Positions 15,675 through 23,542 of a stretch of DNA of 37,866 nucleotides are shown piece after piece. The stretch comes from Acidobacteriota bacterium (GTDB lineage: Bacteria > Acidobacteriota > Vicinamibacteria > Fen-336): the NCBI GenBank assembly GCA_022340585.1, contig JAJDNS010000012.1, forward strand, positions 1-37,866, given 5' to 3'. A model generated the notes under the pieces. It was not told the DNA's origin and searched no databases. It saw only the letters and a program-made list of their open reading frames with translations. A program made the position numbers and the translations under genes. The number at the start of each line of letters is the position of its first letter. Positions within the stretch are counted from its first letter, which is position 1.

Positions 15675-17063
15675 CTACTTCCAGTGGCTCGAGATGAAGG
15701 CCTCGGTCTCGGGCAGGCCCCCCTGCAGGATCAGATAGCCGTTGTGGGGCTCGCGGTCGGTGATCTCGCCGTTGATCGCGTCCCGCATCATCCTCAGAAC
15801 CTCGTCGTGGTCTTCCGTCTGCCCGAGGACCCACGACAGCTTCATGAGAGCGGTCTCCGGGAGCATGTTGTCCAGGGGCACCACGCCGATGTCGAGAAGA
15901 TCGCGCCCGGTGTCGTAGACGTACATCTGCGCGTAGCCCCACAGCGTCTGGACCGTCATCACCACGTGGACGCCGGCCTCGATGGCCCGCTTCAGCGCCG
16001 GGAACAGCGGCTTGTTCACGTGGCCGAGGCCGGTCCCGGCCACCACGATCCCTCGGTAGCCCTTCTCCACGAGGGCGTCGACGACGCCGGGCTGCATCCC
16101 GGGGTAGTAGTAGAGGATGGTGGTCCGATCGTCGTAGGCGGTGTTGACCCGGACCTTGCGCGAGCGGTCGCGCCGCCGGTAGTCCTCCTTCAGATAGCGG
16201 AACTCCTCCCCCACCATGGCCAGGGGGATGTCTCCGATGGTCCGGAACGTGGAGCGGTAGGAGCTGTGCATCTTGCGGCAGCGGGTGCCGCGGTGCAGCA
16301 GGGCGTACTGGTCGGAGGTGGGCCCGAACATGCAGATCTGGACCTCCGCAATGTCCCCCTGTCCCGCCGCCCGCACGGCGTGGATGAGGTTGCGCGCGGC
16401 ATCGCTCGAGGGCCGGTCGCTGGAACGCTGCGAGCCCACCATGACGATGGGCACCGGGGTGTCCTGCACCATGAAGGACAGGACGGCGGCGGTGTGACCC
16501 ATGACGTCGGTCCCGTGGCCGACGACGATCCCGTCCGCCCCGGCTTCGATCTCCTGCCCGATGGCCTCGGCCAGGATCACGAACTGCTCCTTCGCCATGT
16601 TCTCCGAGAAGACCCCGAAGAGCTTCTTCGTTGTGAGGTTGGCGAGGTCGGCGAGCTCGGGCACGGCGCCGTAGAGCTCACCGGGGGTGAAGGCCGGGAT
16701 CACCGCCCCCGTCCGGTAGTCGAGACGGGAGGCGATGGTGCCCCCGGTGCCCAGGAGGGTGACCTTGGGCAGGTCGGGGCGGAACGGGAACTCCTGGTCC
16801 GGGATCTTGTAGACCGCCTCCTTGTACCCCACCTCCACCAGGCTCGTGATGCGGTCGACGTGGAGGCCCACGTTGTACCCGGTCTTGAGCTTCAGGACGA
16901 CGTGCTCGTCGTCCAGGGTCTCGCTCCTGGGGAGGACCACGCCCTCGAAGACGCTGCCCGCGTCGTTCGTGGCCCGGACGTCGCTCCACACTCGAGCGCC
17001 CCAGCGCTGGAGGCAGGCCCGGGATCGGCCCTTGTAGCCCTTGAGGACGTCCTCGTCGCTCAT
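15675..17063 (-). CDS. gatD: Glu-tRNA(Gln) amidotransferase subunit D (archaeal-type GatD)
   Basis: This 462-residue asparaginase-family subunit releases ammonia from Gln or Asn for transamidation of Glu-tRNA(Gln). Residues 1-95 form the N-terminal GatD domain (GSVFEGVVLPR). The asparaginase core begins VTLLGTGGTIASRLDYRTGA. By comparison with archaeal GatD, the catalytic residues are T109, T185-D186 in GHGTDVMGHT, and Lys264 in RKMHSS. The spacing T109-T185 (76) matches the archaeal T101-T177 spacing that I recall. The ATG overlaps the gatE stop as ATGA. The N-terminal domain and linkage to gatE distinguish it from plain L-asparaginase. GatDE is regarded as archaeal, so its presence among bacterial genes is notable. 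Confidence 0.93.
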   Translation of the reverse strand: MSDEDVLKGYKGRSRACLQRWGARVWSDVRATNDAGSVFEGVVLPRSETLDDEHVVLKLKTGYNVGLHVDRITSLVEVGYKEAVYKIPDQEFPFRPDLPKVTLLGTGGTIASRLDYRTGAVIPAFTPGELYGAVPELADLANLTTKKLFGVFSENMAKEQFVILAEAIGQEIEAGADGIVVGHGTDVMGHTAAVLSFMVQDTPVPIVMVGSQRSSDRPSSDAARNLIHAVRAAGQGDIAEVQICMFGPTSDQYALLHRGTRCRKMHSSYRSTFRTIGDIPLAMVGEEFRYLKEDYRRRDRSRKVRVNTAYDDRTTILYYYPGMQPGVVDALVEKGYRGIVVAGTGLGHVNKPLFPALKRAIEAGVHVVMTVQTLWGYAQMYVYDTGRDLLDIGVVPLDNMLPETALMKLSWVLGQTEDHDEVLRMMRDAINGEITDREPHNGYLILQGGLPETEAFISSHWK

Positions 17064-19096
17064 CTCTCGGCCTCCAGGGTCGCCTTCAGCGCCTCGAGCA
17101 CGGCTTGCGCCGGGACGCGTCCGCGCAGGCGGCGCATCGCGACCCCGGCGGCGTGGCGAGCCAGGCGCCCGGGGTCGCCGTCGTAGACCGTGGCCCGCGC
17201 CTTCTCCAGTCCGGCGGCCAGCTCGTCGTGCCAGGAGGCGAGCTCCCGATCGAGACCGAGCTCGGTGAGGGCCCGCGGGACCGTCGTGGGGGGGACCAGC
17301 GCCACCTGGTTCACCAGGGCGGCCCAGGCTTCCCGGAGCACCGGCCGCTCGGCGAAGAGCCGGAAGAGCGCGCACCAGTCCTCCCGCGCCAGCTCCTCGA
17401 CCGTCGTCCCCGCACGCTCGAGTCCCTTCACGCGCTCTCCGAAGAAGAATGCGGCGAAGCGCAGGTCGGCACCGCACTCCTCCACCACGTGATCCACCAT
17501 GGCTGCCCCCCCGCGCCGGATCAGGTAGTGGATGGTGCTCCGCGGGACACCCACCGCCGCGTAGCGGGCCTCCCGGTCCCACGGGCGCTCGGCGAGGCGT
17601 GCCCGCAGGCCCACGACCCTCTCCCGGGTGACCCGGGTGGGCGGGGAGTCGGTGTCCGGGTACATGCGGTCGGGTCCGGGCAGGATGCGCTCGAAATCGG
17701 TGCTGCCGTCCTCGAAGGGCTGGCGCGTCTCGCTGGGAATCCCGTCGGTGGCTTCGGCATAGCGGATCCGGATCTCCTCGGCGGCGGTCCGCGTGTCACG
17801 CTCCGGGCCCCAGACCAGGGCGAAGGCGTCGCCGTCGGCGCATCCCGCCGCCGCCCGGAGGCCGTCGAGCTCACCCCGGGCCTCCTCCGGCCAGTCCTCG
17901 GAGTGATGGAGGATCGGCCACCGGTCGAGCCCGGCCACCACCCGCACGCGCCCGGCGAGCTCGTGGGCGAACATGCGGCCGGGCTGGGTCGGCCACGAGA
18001 GGGTGCCGACGAGACCGGGGAGACGCACGGCGAGGACCCGGAAGGGGCCGTCGCCCCGCTCGAACTCCCGATGGCGCCCCTCACTCTCCAGTGGGCGCTC
18101 CCACTCGTCCTCCCGCAGCGCGCCGAGTGCCGACTCGGCCATGCGCTCGGTGACGTCGGTGGTGTCCAGCTGGATCGACTCGGCAGTGGTGAATCCGCGC
18201 CGGTGCAGCTCATCCCGGAGCCCCAGGAGGTTGACCTGACGCACCGCCTCGCCGTGGACGAGCGCGGGCGCCCAGCCGGCCCTGGGCACGCCCTTGATCT
18301 CCACCCGCCGGCCGCCCCGGACCGAGACGTTCACGTCCTGTCGGCTCGCCCCGAGGCCGACACGAACGCGTCCCGTGGAGCGGCAGACTCGTCCCACGAG
18401 GAGGATCGCCTCTTCCACCTCGTCGGGGGTGCGGAGGTCGGGACCCGTCACCGTCTCGATGAGGGGCATCCCCAGCCGGTCGGTGCGCCACACGATCAGG
18501 TGCCCCTGATCCGCCACCTCGCGACACGAGTCCTCTTCCACGGTCACCTGGGTGATCGAGAGCTCGCGCCCCCGGAAGGGGAGGATCCCGTTCACACCCA
18601 CCACCGCCGTTCGCTGGAAGCCAGTGGGGATGGAGCCGTCGAGGTACTGCTTCCGGGCGATGTGCACCTCGTCCACGATGTCGCACCCGAGCATGAGGCA
18701 CTGCTCGATGGCCACGTCCACGGCCTCCTGGTTCACGGGGAAGGGCGGAGTGTCGTCCATCTCGTAGGTGCAGGTGTTCTCCCGGTTCAGGAGGTAGACG
18801 ATGTGCTTCCGGGTCTTGAACTCCATGAGCGCGGTGCCGTCGTAGACGCCGAGCTCCGAGAGCGTGGGACGCATGTGGCGCAGCACCACGCCGTCGTGGG
18901 CGCGGGTGTACCGGCCGGCGGGGCAGTGGCAGAAGAGCTTCCGCTCGGTGAGGAGCTGCTGGTGCACCTCCAGCCCGGCAATGAGCCCGACCGCGGCGTA
19001 GTCGAGGACGTCGTCCTCGGCGGAGCGGGGACGCACCCCGGCCACCGGGGGGGCCGCGGCGACGTCCTGGGGGTCGGCGGGTGAAGCGGGGGCCAA
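17060..19096 (-). CDS. gatE: Glu-tRNA(Gln) amidotransferase subunit E (archaeal-type GatE)
   Basis: This 678-residue protein is the tRNA-binding and kinase/transamidase subunit of GatDE. It opens with the GatB/GatE signature GLEVHQQLLTERKLFCHCP, then has MEFKTRKHIVYLLNRENTCT and GVNGILPFRGREL in the cradle domain. An AspRS-like insertion (about residues 290-420) separates it from GatB, and a YqeY-like tail domain follows. Length matches archaeal GatE rather than GatB (about 480). No ATG is available near the start. TTG at 19096 is used here, and GTG codons slightly downstream are alternatives. It is translationally coupled to gatD. Confidence 0.93.
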   Translation of the reverse strand: MAPASPADPQDVAAAPPVAGVRPRSAEDDVLDYAAVGLIAGLEVHQQLLTERKLFCHCPAGRYTRAHDGVVLRHMRPTLSELGVYDGTALMEFKTRKHIVYLLNRENTCTYEMDDTPPFPVNQEAVDVAIEQCLMLGCDIVDEVHIARKQYLDGSIPTGFQRTAVVGVNGILPFRGRELSITQVTVEEDSCREVADQGHLIVWRTDRLGMPLIETVTGPDLRTPDEVEEAILLVGRVCRSTGRVRVGLGASRQDVNVSVRGGRRVEIKGVPRAGWAPALVHGEAVRQVNLLGLRDELHRRGFTTAESIQLDTTDVTERMAESALGALREDEWERPLESEGRHREFERGDGPFRVLAVRLPGLVGTLSWPTQPGRMFAHELAGRVRVVAGLDRWPILHHSEDWPEEARGELDGLRAAAGCADGDAFALVWGPERDTRTAAEEIRIRYAEATDGIPSETRQPFEDGSTDFERILPGPDRMYPDTDSPPTRVTRERVVGLRARLAERPWDREARYAAVGVPRSTIHYLIRRGGAAMVDHVVEECGADLRFAAFFFGERVKGLERAGTTVEELAREDWCALFRLFAERPVLREAWAALVNQVALVPPTTVPRALTELGLDRELASWHDELAAGLEKARATVYDGDPGRLARHAAGVAMRRLRGRVPAQAVLEALKATLEAER

Positions 19097-19118
19097 AGCA
19101 GTCGCGTCCGGGGGAGCG

Positions 19119-19127
19119 AGGATAGCA
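19119..19127 (-). promoter_or_regulatory. Candidate extended -10 (TGcTATCCT) for gatED
   Basis: The minus strand reads TG-C-TATCCT about 22 bases upstream of the TTG start proposed for gatE. There is no clear -35. Confidence 0.3.
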
Positions 19128-19177
19128 CGGGACCACCATGCCCCCCTGGACCGCGACCGCGGGACAACCCCCGGGGT

Positions 19178-21367
19178 TCAGGGCATGGGATCGACGGGGC
19201 CAGCGCGGAGGTCACAAGCGGCCATCACCCGGTTTCGCCCGGCCTGCTTCGCCGCGTAGAGGGCCCGGTCGGCGGAAGCCAGGAGGTCGTCCGGCTCCTT
19301 GCCGTCGGTCGGCCAGATGGCCACCCCGAAGCTGGCGCCGAGGGGGATGCGCGCTCCCTCGAAGACGAGACGATGCTTCGCCACCGCGAGGCGCAGGCGC
19401 TCGGCGCCGTGAACCCCCCGATCCCGGTTGGCGCCGGGGAAGATGACCACGAACTCCTCTCCGCCGTAGCGCGCGGCGTGGTCGCCCTTGCGCAGGTGCT
19501 GCGCCAGCAGGCGGGCCACAGAGCGCAGCGCGGCGTCGCCCGCGGGGTGCCCGAAGGTGTCGTTGAGCTTCTTGAAGTGGTCCAGGTCGAGGATCACCAG
19601 GGCCAGCTGCCCGTTGTCGCGCCGGTCCTCGTTGGCGATCGCCGACACCAGGAGCTCGTTGAAGGCCCGCCGGTTGTACAAGCCGGTGAGGCCGTCGCGC
19701 ACCGCCAGCTGTCGCTGCTGCTCCCGGTCCTTGATGAGCGACACCGTGGCGGCGGCCTGGTTGGCGAGGATCTCCAGCACGCGTCGCGAGGAGGCGTCGA
19801 AGGACCCACGGGAGGCCATGAGAACGAGAGCCCCCAGGGTACGGTTGCGCGCCCGCAGCGGCACCGCGAGCAGCGACTCCTCCCGGCCCGACCCTTCGTC
19901 GAGGACCAGAAACGGCATCCGGTTCTCGTGGCTGGCCACGTGGTCGAGCAGGTACGCCTCCTCGGCGCTGCGCAGCACCCAGGCGGCCCAGGTGCGCTCG
20001 TCGAGGGCCACCTCCCGCTTGAGGAAGTCCGCCGGCCAGCCGAAGCCGGCCTCCACCACATAGCGGGTGTCGAGCTCGTCGGTCATGACCACCGCCCCCG
20101 CGTCGAGGGCCACGAGGTGCCGGGCGGAGCGCAGGAGCAGCTCCCGTACCTCGGTCTCACGCGCGAGGGTCGCCAGCCGCTGGGAGATGGGGTAGACGGC
20201 CTTGAACTCGGCGTCGAGCTCCTCGCGTCCGAGCGAGGCCCGGGCACGCTGGATGGCCTCGGCAACGAGAGCGGCAAAGGAGGCGAGGAGCCGGGGCTCC
20301 TCCCCGGTGAAGGACTGGATCTCGAGCCGGTCGGCGACGAGCACGCCCACGATCACCTCCCCCACCCGCACCGGCACCGCCAGCAGCGAGCCGATCCTCA
20401 CCTGACCCCGGTACCAGGGAAGATCCCACAGGAGCCGCTTGAAGTCCGTGGCGTAGAAGGTCTGGCCCCGCTCCAACACGAAGCTGAAGGGATCGCCGCC
20501 CAGGGGGGCGGCGCAGTTGGGGAGGAGGTTCGGCGGACCCTGGCCGGCGCGGAGGTGCGCCCGTTCGCCCTGGCGGTCGACGTCGAAGTAGACGACGGCA
20601 TGGGCCCCCACCGCGGCCCGGGCGACGTCGATGACCCGCTCGAGGGACTCGTCGAGCTCGGCCGCCCGGTCCAGCTGCCTCGCCCGGCGACCCTCCTCGG
20701 ACACCTGCCGCAGGGCGCGGGTGGCACTCGTCGCGGGAATCGGGGCATCGGCGGGCTCGTCCTCCAGCTGGTCGATCCCATGCTTGAGGCGGGCCAGCTC
20801 GGCGAGGGCGGTCCCGAGGCGCCGCTTCTCGCCGGCCAGCGCCCGGTTGACGGCGAAGGCGAGGGCCGGGTAGCCGATGGCGGCGGCCACCGCCGGCCAC
20901 CAGTCCTGGGAGGGCCAGGCCGCGGCGAACGCGAGCAGGGTCGCCTGGCCGGCGAAGGCCAGGGCCACCCGCAGGTCCTCCGCCACCGCCTGCGATCCCA
21001 CCAGGAGCGTCATGAGAGGCCAGACCGGCAACCCCGCCGGCCCCGCCACCTGGCCCAGGGCGTCGACGGCCAGGACGAGGAATGCATAGAGGGCGAGGGA
21101 CTCGGCCCGCTTCCGACCCCGCAGGCTCGAGAGGAAGGCCGAGCTCGTCACCCCGACGCCGAGGAGGAGAGCGTCGGCGGCCTGGGGCCAGCCCGGGGGC
21201 CGATGGGCCAGGGGGCGCACGAGGGCCACGAGGGTGAGGACCCCGGCCAGGGCGAGAAGCGCCTCCCCCGCGCGCCAGCGCACGCGAATGTCCAGAACCG
21301 GCTCGGCGGGCGGAGAGGGCTCGGCCATCTTGTGGGGTGAGGGCGGGAAACCCTCGGCGGCGATCAT
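19178..21367 (-). CDS. Membrane diguanylate cyclase with two GAF-like domains
   Basis: This 729-residue signalling protein makes cyclic di-GMP. Residues about 30-205 contain several hydrophobic helices (LALAGVLTLVALV, ALYAFLVLAVDALG and others). Two GAF-like sensor domains follow (about 240-375 and 400-550; RIGSLLAVPVRVGEVIVGVL and ESLLAVPLRARNRTLGALVL). The C-terminal GGDEF domain begins DGLTGLYNRRAFNELL, has LDLDHFKKLNDTFGH, and has the active site GGEEF at 635-639. RKGD at 626-629, five residues before it, is the RxxD inhibitory site, so product feedback is expected. A GGAAGG site precedes the ATG. It is divergent from the ATP-grasp gene. Confidence 0.94.
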   Translation of the reverse strand: MIAAEGFPPSPHKMAEPSPPAEPVLDIRVRWRAGEALLALAGVLTLVALVRPLAHRPPGWPQAADALLLGVGVTSSAFLSSLRGRKRAESLALYAFLVLAVDALGQVAGPAGLPVWPLMTLLVGSQAVAEDLRVALAFAGQATLLAFAAAWPSQDWWPAVAAAIGYPALAFAVNRALAGEKRRLGTALAELARLKHGIDQLEDEPADAPIPATSATRALRQVSEEGRRARQLDRAAELDESLERVIDVARAAVGAHAVVYFDVDRQGERAHLRAGQGPPNLLPNCAAPLGGDPFSFVLERGQTFYATDFKRLLWDLPWYRGQVRIGSLLAVPVRVGEVIVGVLVADRLEIQSFTGEEPRLLASFAALVAEAIQRARASLGREELDAEFKAVYPISQRLATLARETEVRELLLRSARHLVALDAGAVVMTDELDTRYVVEAGFGWPADFLKREVALDERTWAAWVLRSAEEAYLLDHVASHENRMPFLVLDEGSGREESLLAVPLRARNRTLGALVLMASRGSFDASSRRVLEILANQAAATVSLIKDREQQRQLAVRDGLTGLYNRRAFNELLVSAIANEDRRDNGQLALVILDLDHFKKLNDTFGHPAGDAALRSVARLLAQHLRKGDHAARYGGEEFVVIFPGANRDRGVHGAERLRLAVAKHRLVFEGARIPLGASFGVAIWPTDGKEPDDLLASADRALYAAKQAGRNRVMAACDLRAGPVDPMP

Positions 21368-21395
21368 AGCAGTCCTTCCGGCCGGGAGCGGGGCG

Positions 21396-21404
21396 TGCTA
21401 CAAG
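21396..21404 (+). promoter_or_regulatory. Candidate extended -10 (TGcTACAAG) for the ATP-grasp gene
   Basis: TG-C-TACAAG lies 23 bases before the chosen ATG at 21428. No clear -35 is seen. Confidence 0.3.
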
Positions 21405-21427
21405 TCGCAGTGGCTCGGAGGCCGAGG

Positions 21428-22795
21428 ATGGACTCGACAAGTGACCGCGCCGTCGCCGACTACCACGCTCTCCTGAGGGACGACGAGGCTCTCGCCCAGG
21501 AGCTCGAGGAGCGCTTCTTCGCCCGCATGCGCGAGCGCCATCTCACCTTCGGGGGCCGCATGCTGTGCTCCTTCCCGCGCCCCAACCTCGTCTCCCCTGC
21601 GGTCTACGGGCAGATCGGGGGGGTCTGTCGAGGCATCTTCAGGGCGATCGAGAAGGTCGAGTCGCGCCTCGGCGAGGAGCTCTGGGACCGCGTGGATCTG
21701 CTGCCGGAGGAGCGGGAGCTGGCCCGTCTCGATCCCGGCTACGCCCGTTCCTCGCCCCTGTCGCGGCTCGACTCCTTCGTGACCCCCTCGAGCTACCAGT
21801 ACGTGGAGCTGAACGCGGAGACTCCGGCCGGAAGCTCGTACGCGGACACCCTCGCCGAGGTGTTCCTCGAGATCCCGATCGTCCGCCGCTTCCAGGAGCG
21901 CTGGCGCCTGCGGCCCTTCCACACCGGGCGCCGGCTCCTCGCCACCCTCGTCGGCTGCTATCGCGAGGCCGGGGGCCGAAAGGAGCACCCTTCGATCGCG
22001 GTCGTCGACTACGAGGACGTCCCCACCCGTGTGGAGCACCACATGGTGCGCGAGTACTGCGAGTCGGAGGGCTATCCCTCGCTGGTGTGCGACCCCCGGC
22101 ACCTGACCTACGAGGGCGGGCGGCTACGCCACGGCGACCTGCCCATCGACATCGTCTACAAGCGTCTCCTCGTCAACGAGCTCCTCGAGCGACGGGACGA
22201 GGTCCGCCCCCTGCTCCAGGCCGCCCGCGACGGGGCGGCGGTGATCGTCAACCCGTTTCGCTGCAAGCCGCTCCACAAGAAGGCGATCTTCGAGGTCCTG
22301 ACCGACGACACGCTGCAAGGGCTCTTCACCGGGGGGGAGCAGGCGGCCATCCGCGCCCACGTTCCCTGGACCCGACGCGTCCGCGAGAGTCGCACCACCC
22401 ACGCCGGGCAGGAGGTGGATCTCCCCGACTTCATTCTCGGTCGCCGCGACCGCCTGGTGATGAAGCCCAACGACGAGTACGGGGGCAAGGGGGTCTTCAT
22501 CGGGTGGGAGATGGCGGACGACGAGTGGACCCGCGCCCTGGCCGAGGCGCTCGCCTCCTCCTACGTCGTCCAGGAGCGGGTGGACGTTCTGCGAGAGGAG
22601 TTTCCGGTGCTCTCGGGCGGGGAGGGGTCGGACCGCGGCCGGCTGGGGTTCGGAGACTTCGTCGTCGACCTCGACCCCTACGTCTTCGGGGGCGAGGTGG
22701 AGGGCTTCCTCACCCGGCTCAGCGCCACCTCCCTCGCCAACGTCACCTCCGGCGGGGGCCAGGTCCCCTCGTTCCTGGTCGAGCCGCGCCCCTGA
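21428..22795 (+). CDS. Circularly permuted ATP-grasp protein
   Basis: This cytoplasmic protein of about 455 residues resembles circularly permuted ATP-grasp proteins of the glutathionylspermidine synthase/CP_ATPgrasp type. Evidence is QYVELNAETPAGSSYAD in the N-terminal half, VNPFRCKPLHKKAIFEVL in the middle, and the nucleotide-binding segment RLVMKPNDEYGGKGVFIGWE with YVVQERV after it. It probably joins a carboxylate to an amine with ATP; the substrate is unknown. The ATG at 21428 is preferred to 21395 because GGAGG precedes it and the upstream residues look non-coding. Its stop lies in the CTGAGGACC that precedes repeat copy A. Confidence 0.85.
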   Translation: MDSTSDRAVADYHALLRDDEALAQELEERFFARMRERHLTFGGRMLCSFPRPNLVSPAVYGQIGGVCRGIFRAIEKVESRLGEELWDRVDLLPEERELARLDPGYARSSPLSRLDSFVTPSSYQYVELNAETPAGSSYADTLAEVFLEIPIVRRFQERWRLRPFHTGRRLLATLVGCYREAGGRKEHPSIAVVDYEDVPTRVEHHMVREYCESEGYPSLVCDPRHLTYEGGRLRHGDLPIDIVYKRLLVNELLERRDEVRPLLQAARDGAAVIVNPFRCKPLHKKAIFEVLTDDTLQGLFTGGEQAAIRAHVPWTRRVRESRTTHAGQEVDLPDFILGRRDRLVMKPNDEYGGKGVFIGWEMADDEWTRALAEALASSYVVQERVDVLREEFPVLSGGEGSDRGRLGFGDFVVDLDPYVFGGEVEGFLTRLSATSLANVTSGGGQVPSFLVEPRP

Positions 22796-22800
22796 GGACC

Positions 22801-22865
22801 GAGCGGCCTGCGGCCGGATGCCTCGGCCGAGGATTCGATTCCACCTTGGCGATCGGGTCCCTGGC
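22801..22865 (+). repeat. Two-hairpin repeat, copy A
   Basis: This copy of the 65-bp element matches copy B at 55 of 65 positions without gaps, plus the shared flank CTGAGGACC (22792-22800). It lies between the stops of the ATP-grasp gene and the convergent cytochrome c gene. Its second stem is weakened by mismatches and G:T pairs. Confidence 0.85.
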
Positions 22866-22878
22866 AGAGCCTCCGATC

Positions 22879-23301
22879 CTACTGCTGCTGCAGGGTCCTC
22901 ACGTAGTCGACCACGGAAGCGATCTTCAATCGGACCTGCTCGTCGTCGAACCCGGTCTCGGTGTTCTTGAACGCGTCGCCCCAGACCGGCATGTCGGGAC
23001 CCCCTCGCCCCTCGACCGGCTCTCGACCGTCCACGATCCGTCTGATCGTGCTCGTCGGATAGTCTCCACCGTTGCGCTTCGCCATCTGGGTGAGGTCGGG
23101 GGGGAGGAACTGCAGGTTCTCCGCGAGCGGGCCGTCGCCCTTGCCCTTCTCTCCGTGACAGCCTGCGCAGTACGTGCGGTAGGTGTAGCTGCCGGATACG
23201 ACGTACGTCGAGGAGCGCTCCTGCGGTCCGACACCGCTCGCGGGAGCGCCGGCGAGTCCGGCGGCGAGCGCGAGACATCCGGTCGCGGCGATGAATCGCA
23301 T
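22879..23301 (-). CDS. Secreted class I c-type cytochrome
   Basis: This 140-residue periplasmic cytochrome has a signal peptide (MRFIAATGCLALAAGLAGAP), the heme attachment site YCAGCHG and a probable distal Met ligand in PDMPVWGD. The C-terminal helix is SVVDYVRTL. It resembles the single-heme cytochromes used as electron carriers or as parts of oxidase and dehydrogenase chains. A GGAGGGAGG site precedes the ATG. It is a single-gene unit with repeat copies A and B on either side. The CcdA/TlpA proteins elsewhere in the window could serve its maturation, but that is inference. Confidence 0.93.
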   Translation of the reverse strand: MRFIAATGCLALAAGLAGAPASGVGPQERSSTYVVSGSYTYRTYCAGCHGEKGKGDGPLAENLQFLPPDLTQMAKRNGGDYPTSTIRRIVDGREPVEGRGGPDMPVWGDAFKNTETGFDDEQVRLKIASVVDYVRTLQQQ

Positions 23302-23392
23302 CTGACGCCTCCCTCCGGGCCGCTCGCCCGCCCGGGCCGGCGGCCCGTCGCGCGCCTCTGGTGCCTCCAGCGCGCCCCTCCTGCTGAGGACC

Positions 23393-23457
23393 AACCGGCC
23401 GGCGGCCGGATGCCTCGGCCAGGGACACGATCCCGCCCTGGCGATCGGGTCCCTGGC
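23393..23457 (+). repeat. Two-hairpin repeat, copy B
   Basis: This is the reference copy. It has CCGGCC-ggc-GGCCGG, then ATGCCTC, then a 16-bp stem GGCCAGGGACACGATC / GATCGGGTCCCTGGCC with one mismatch and a 10-base loop. It lies 92 bases upstream of the cytochrome c start and before the permease gene, in the same orientation as copy A. Confidence 0.9.
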
Positions 23458-23542
23458 CGCCATCATAAGCTGGCCCTGACGGCGTCGACAACGATCTTCT
23501 TTGTGTTCGATGGGGCTTTGTGGTGAACTCGCCCCCAGGACC

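Noticed and set aside
15675..17063. A plain L-asparaginase
   Set aside because: It has the extra N-terminal GatD domain, is coupled to gatE, and has the longer GatD length.
17105..21340. Long plus-strand frames opposite gatE (17105-19084) and the diguanylate cyclase (19373-21340)
   Set aside because: Shadows of strongly supported minus-strand genes, with biased composition.
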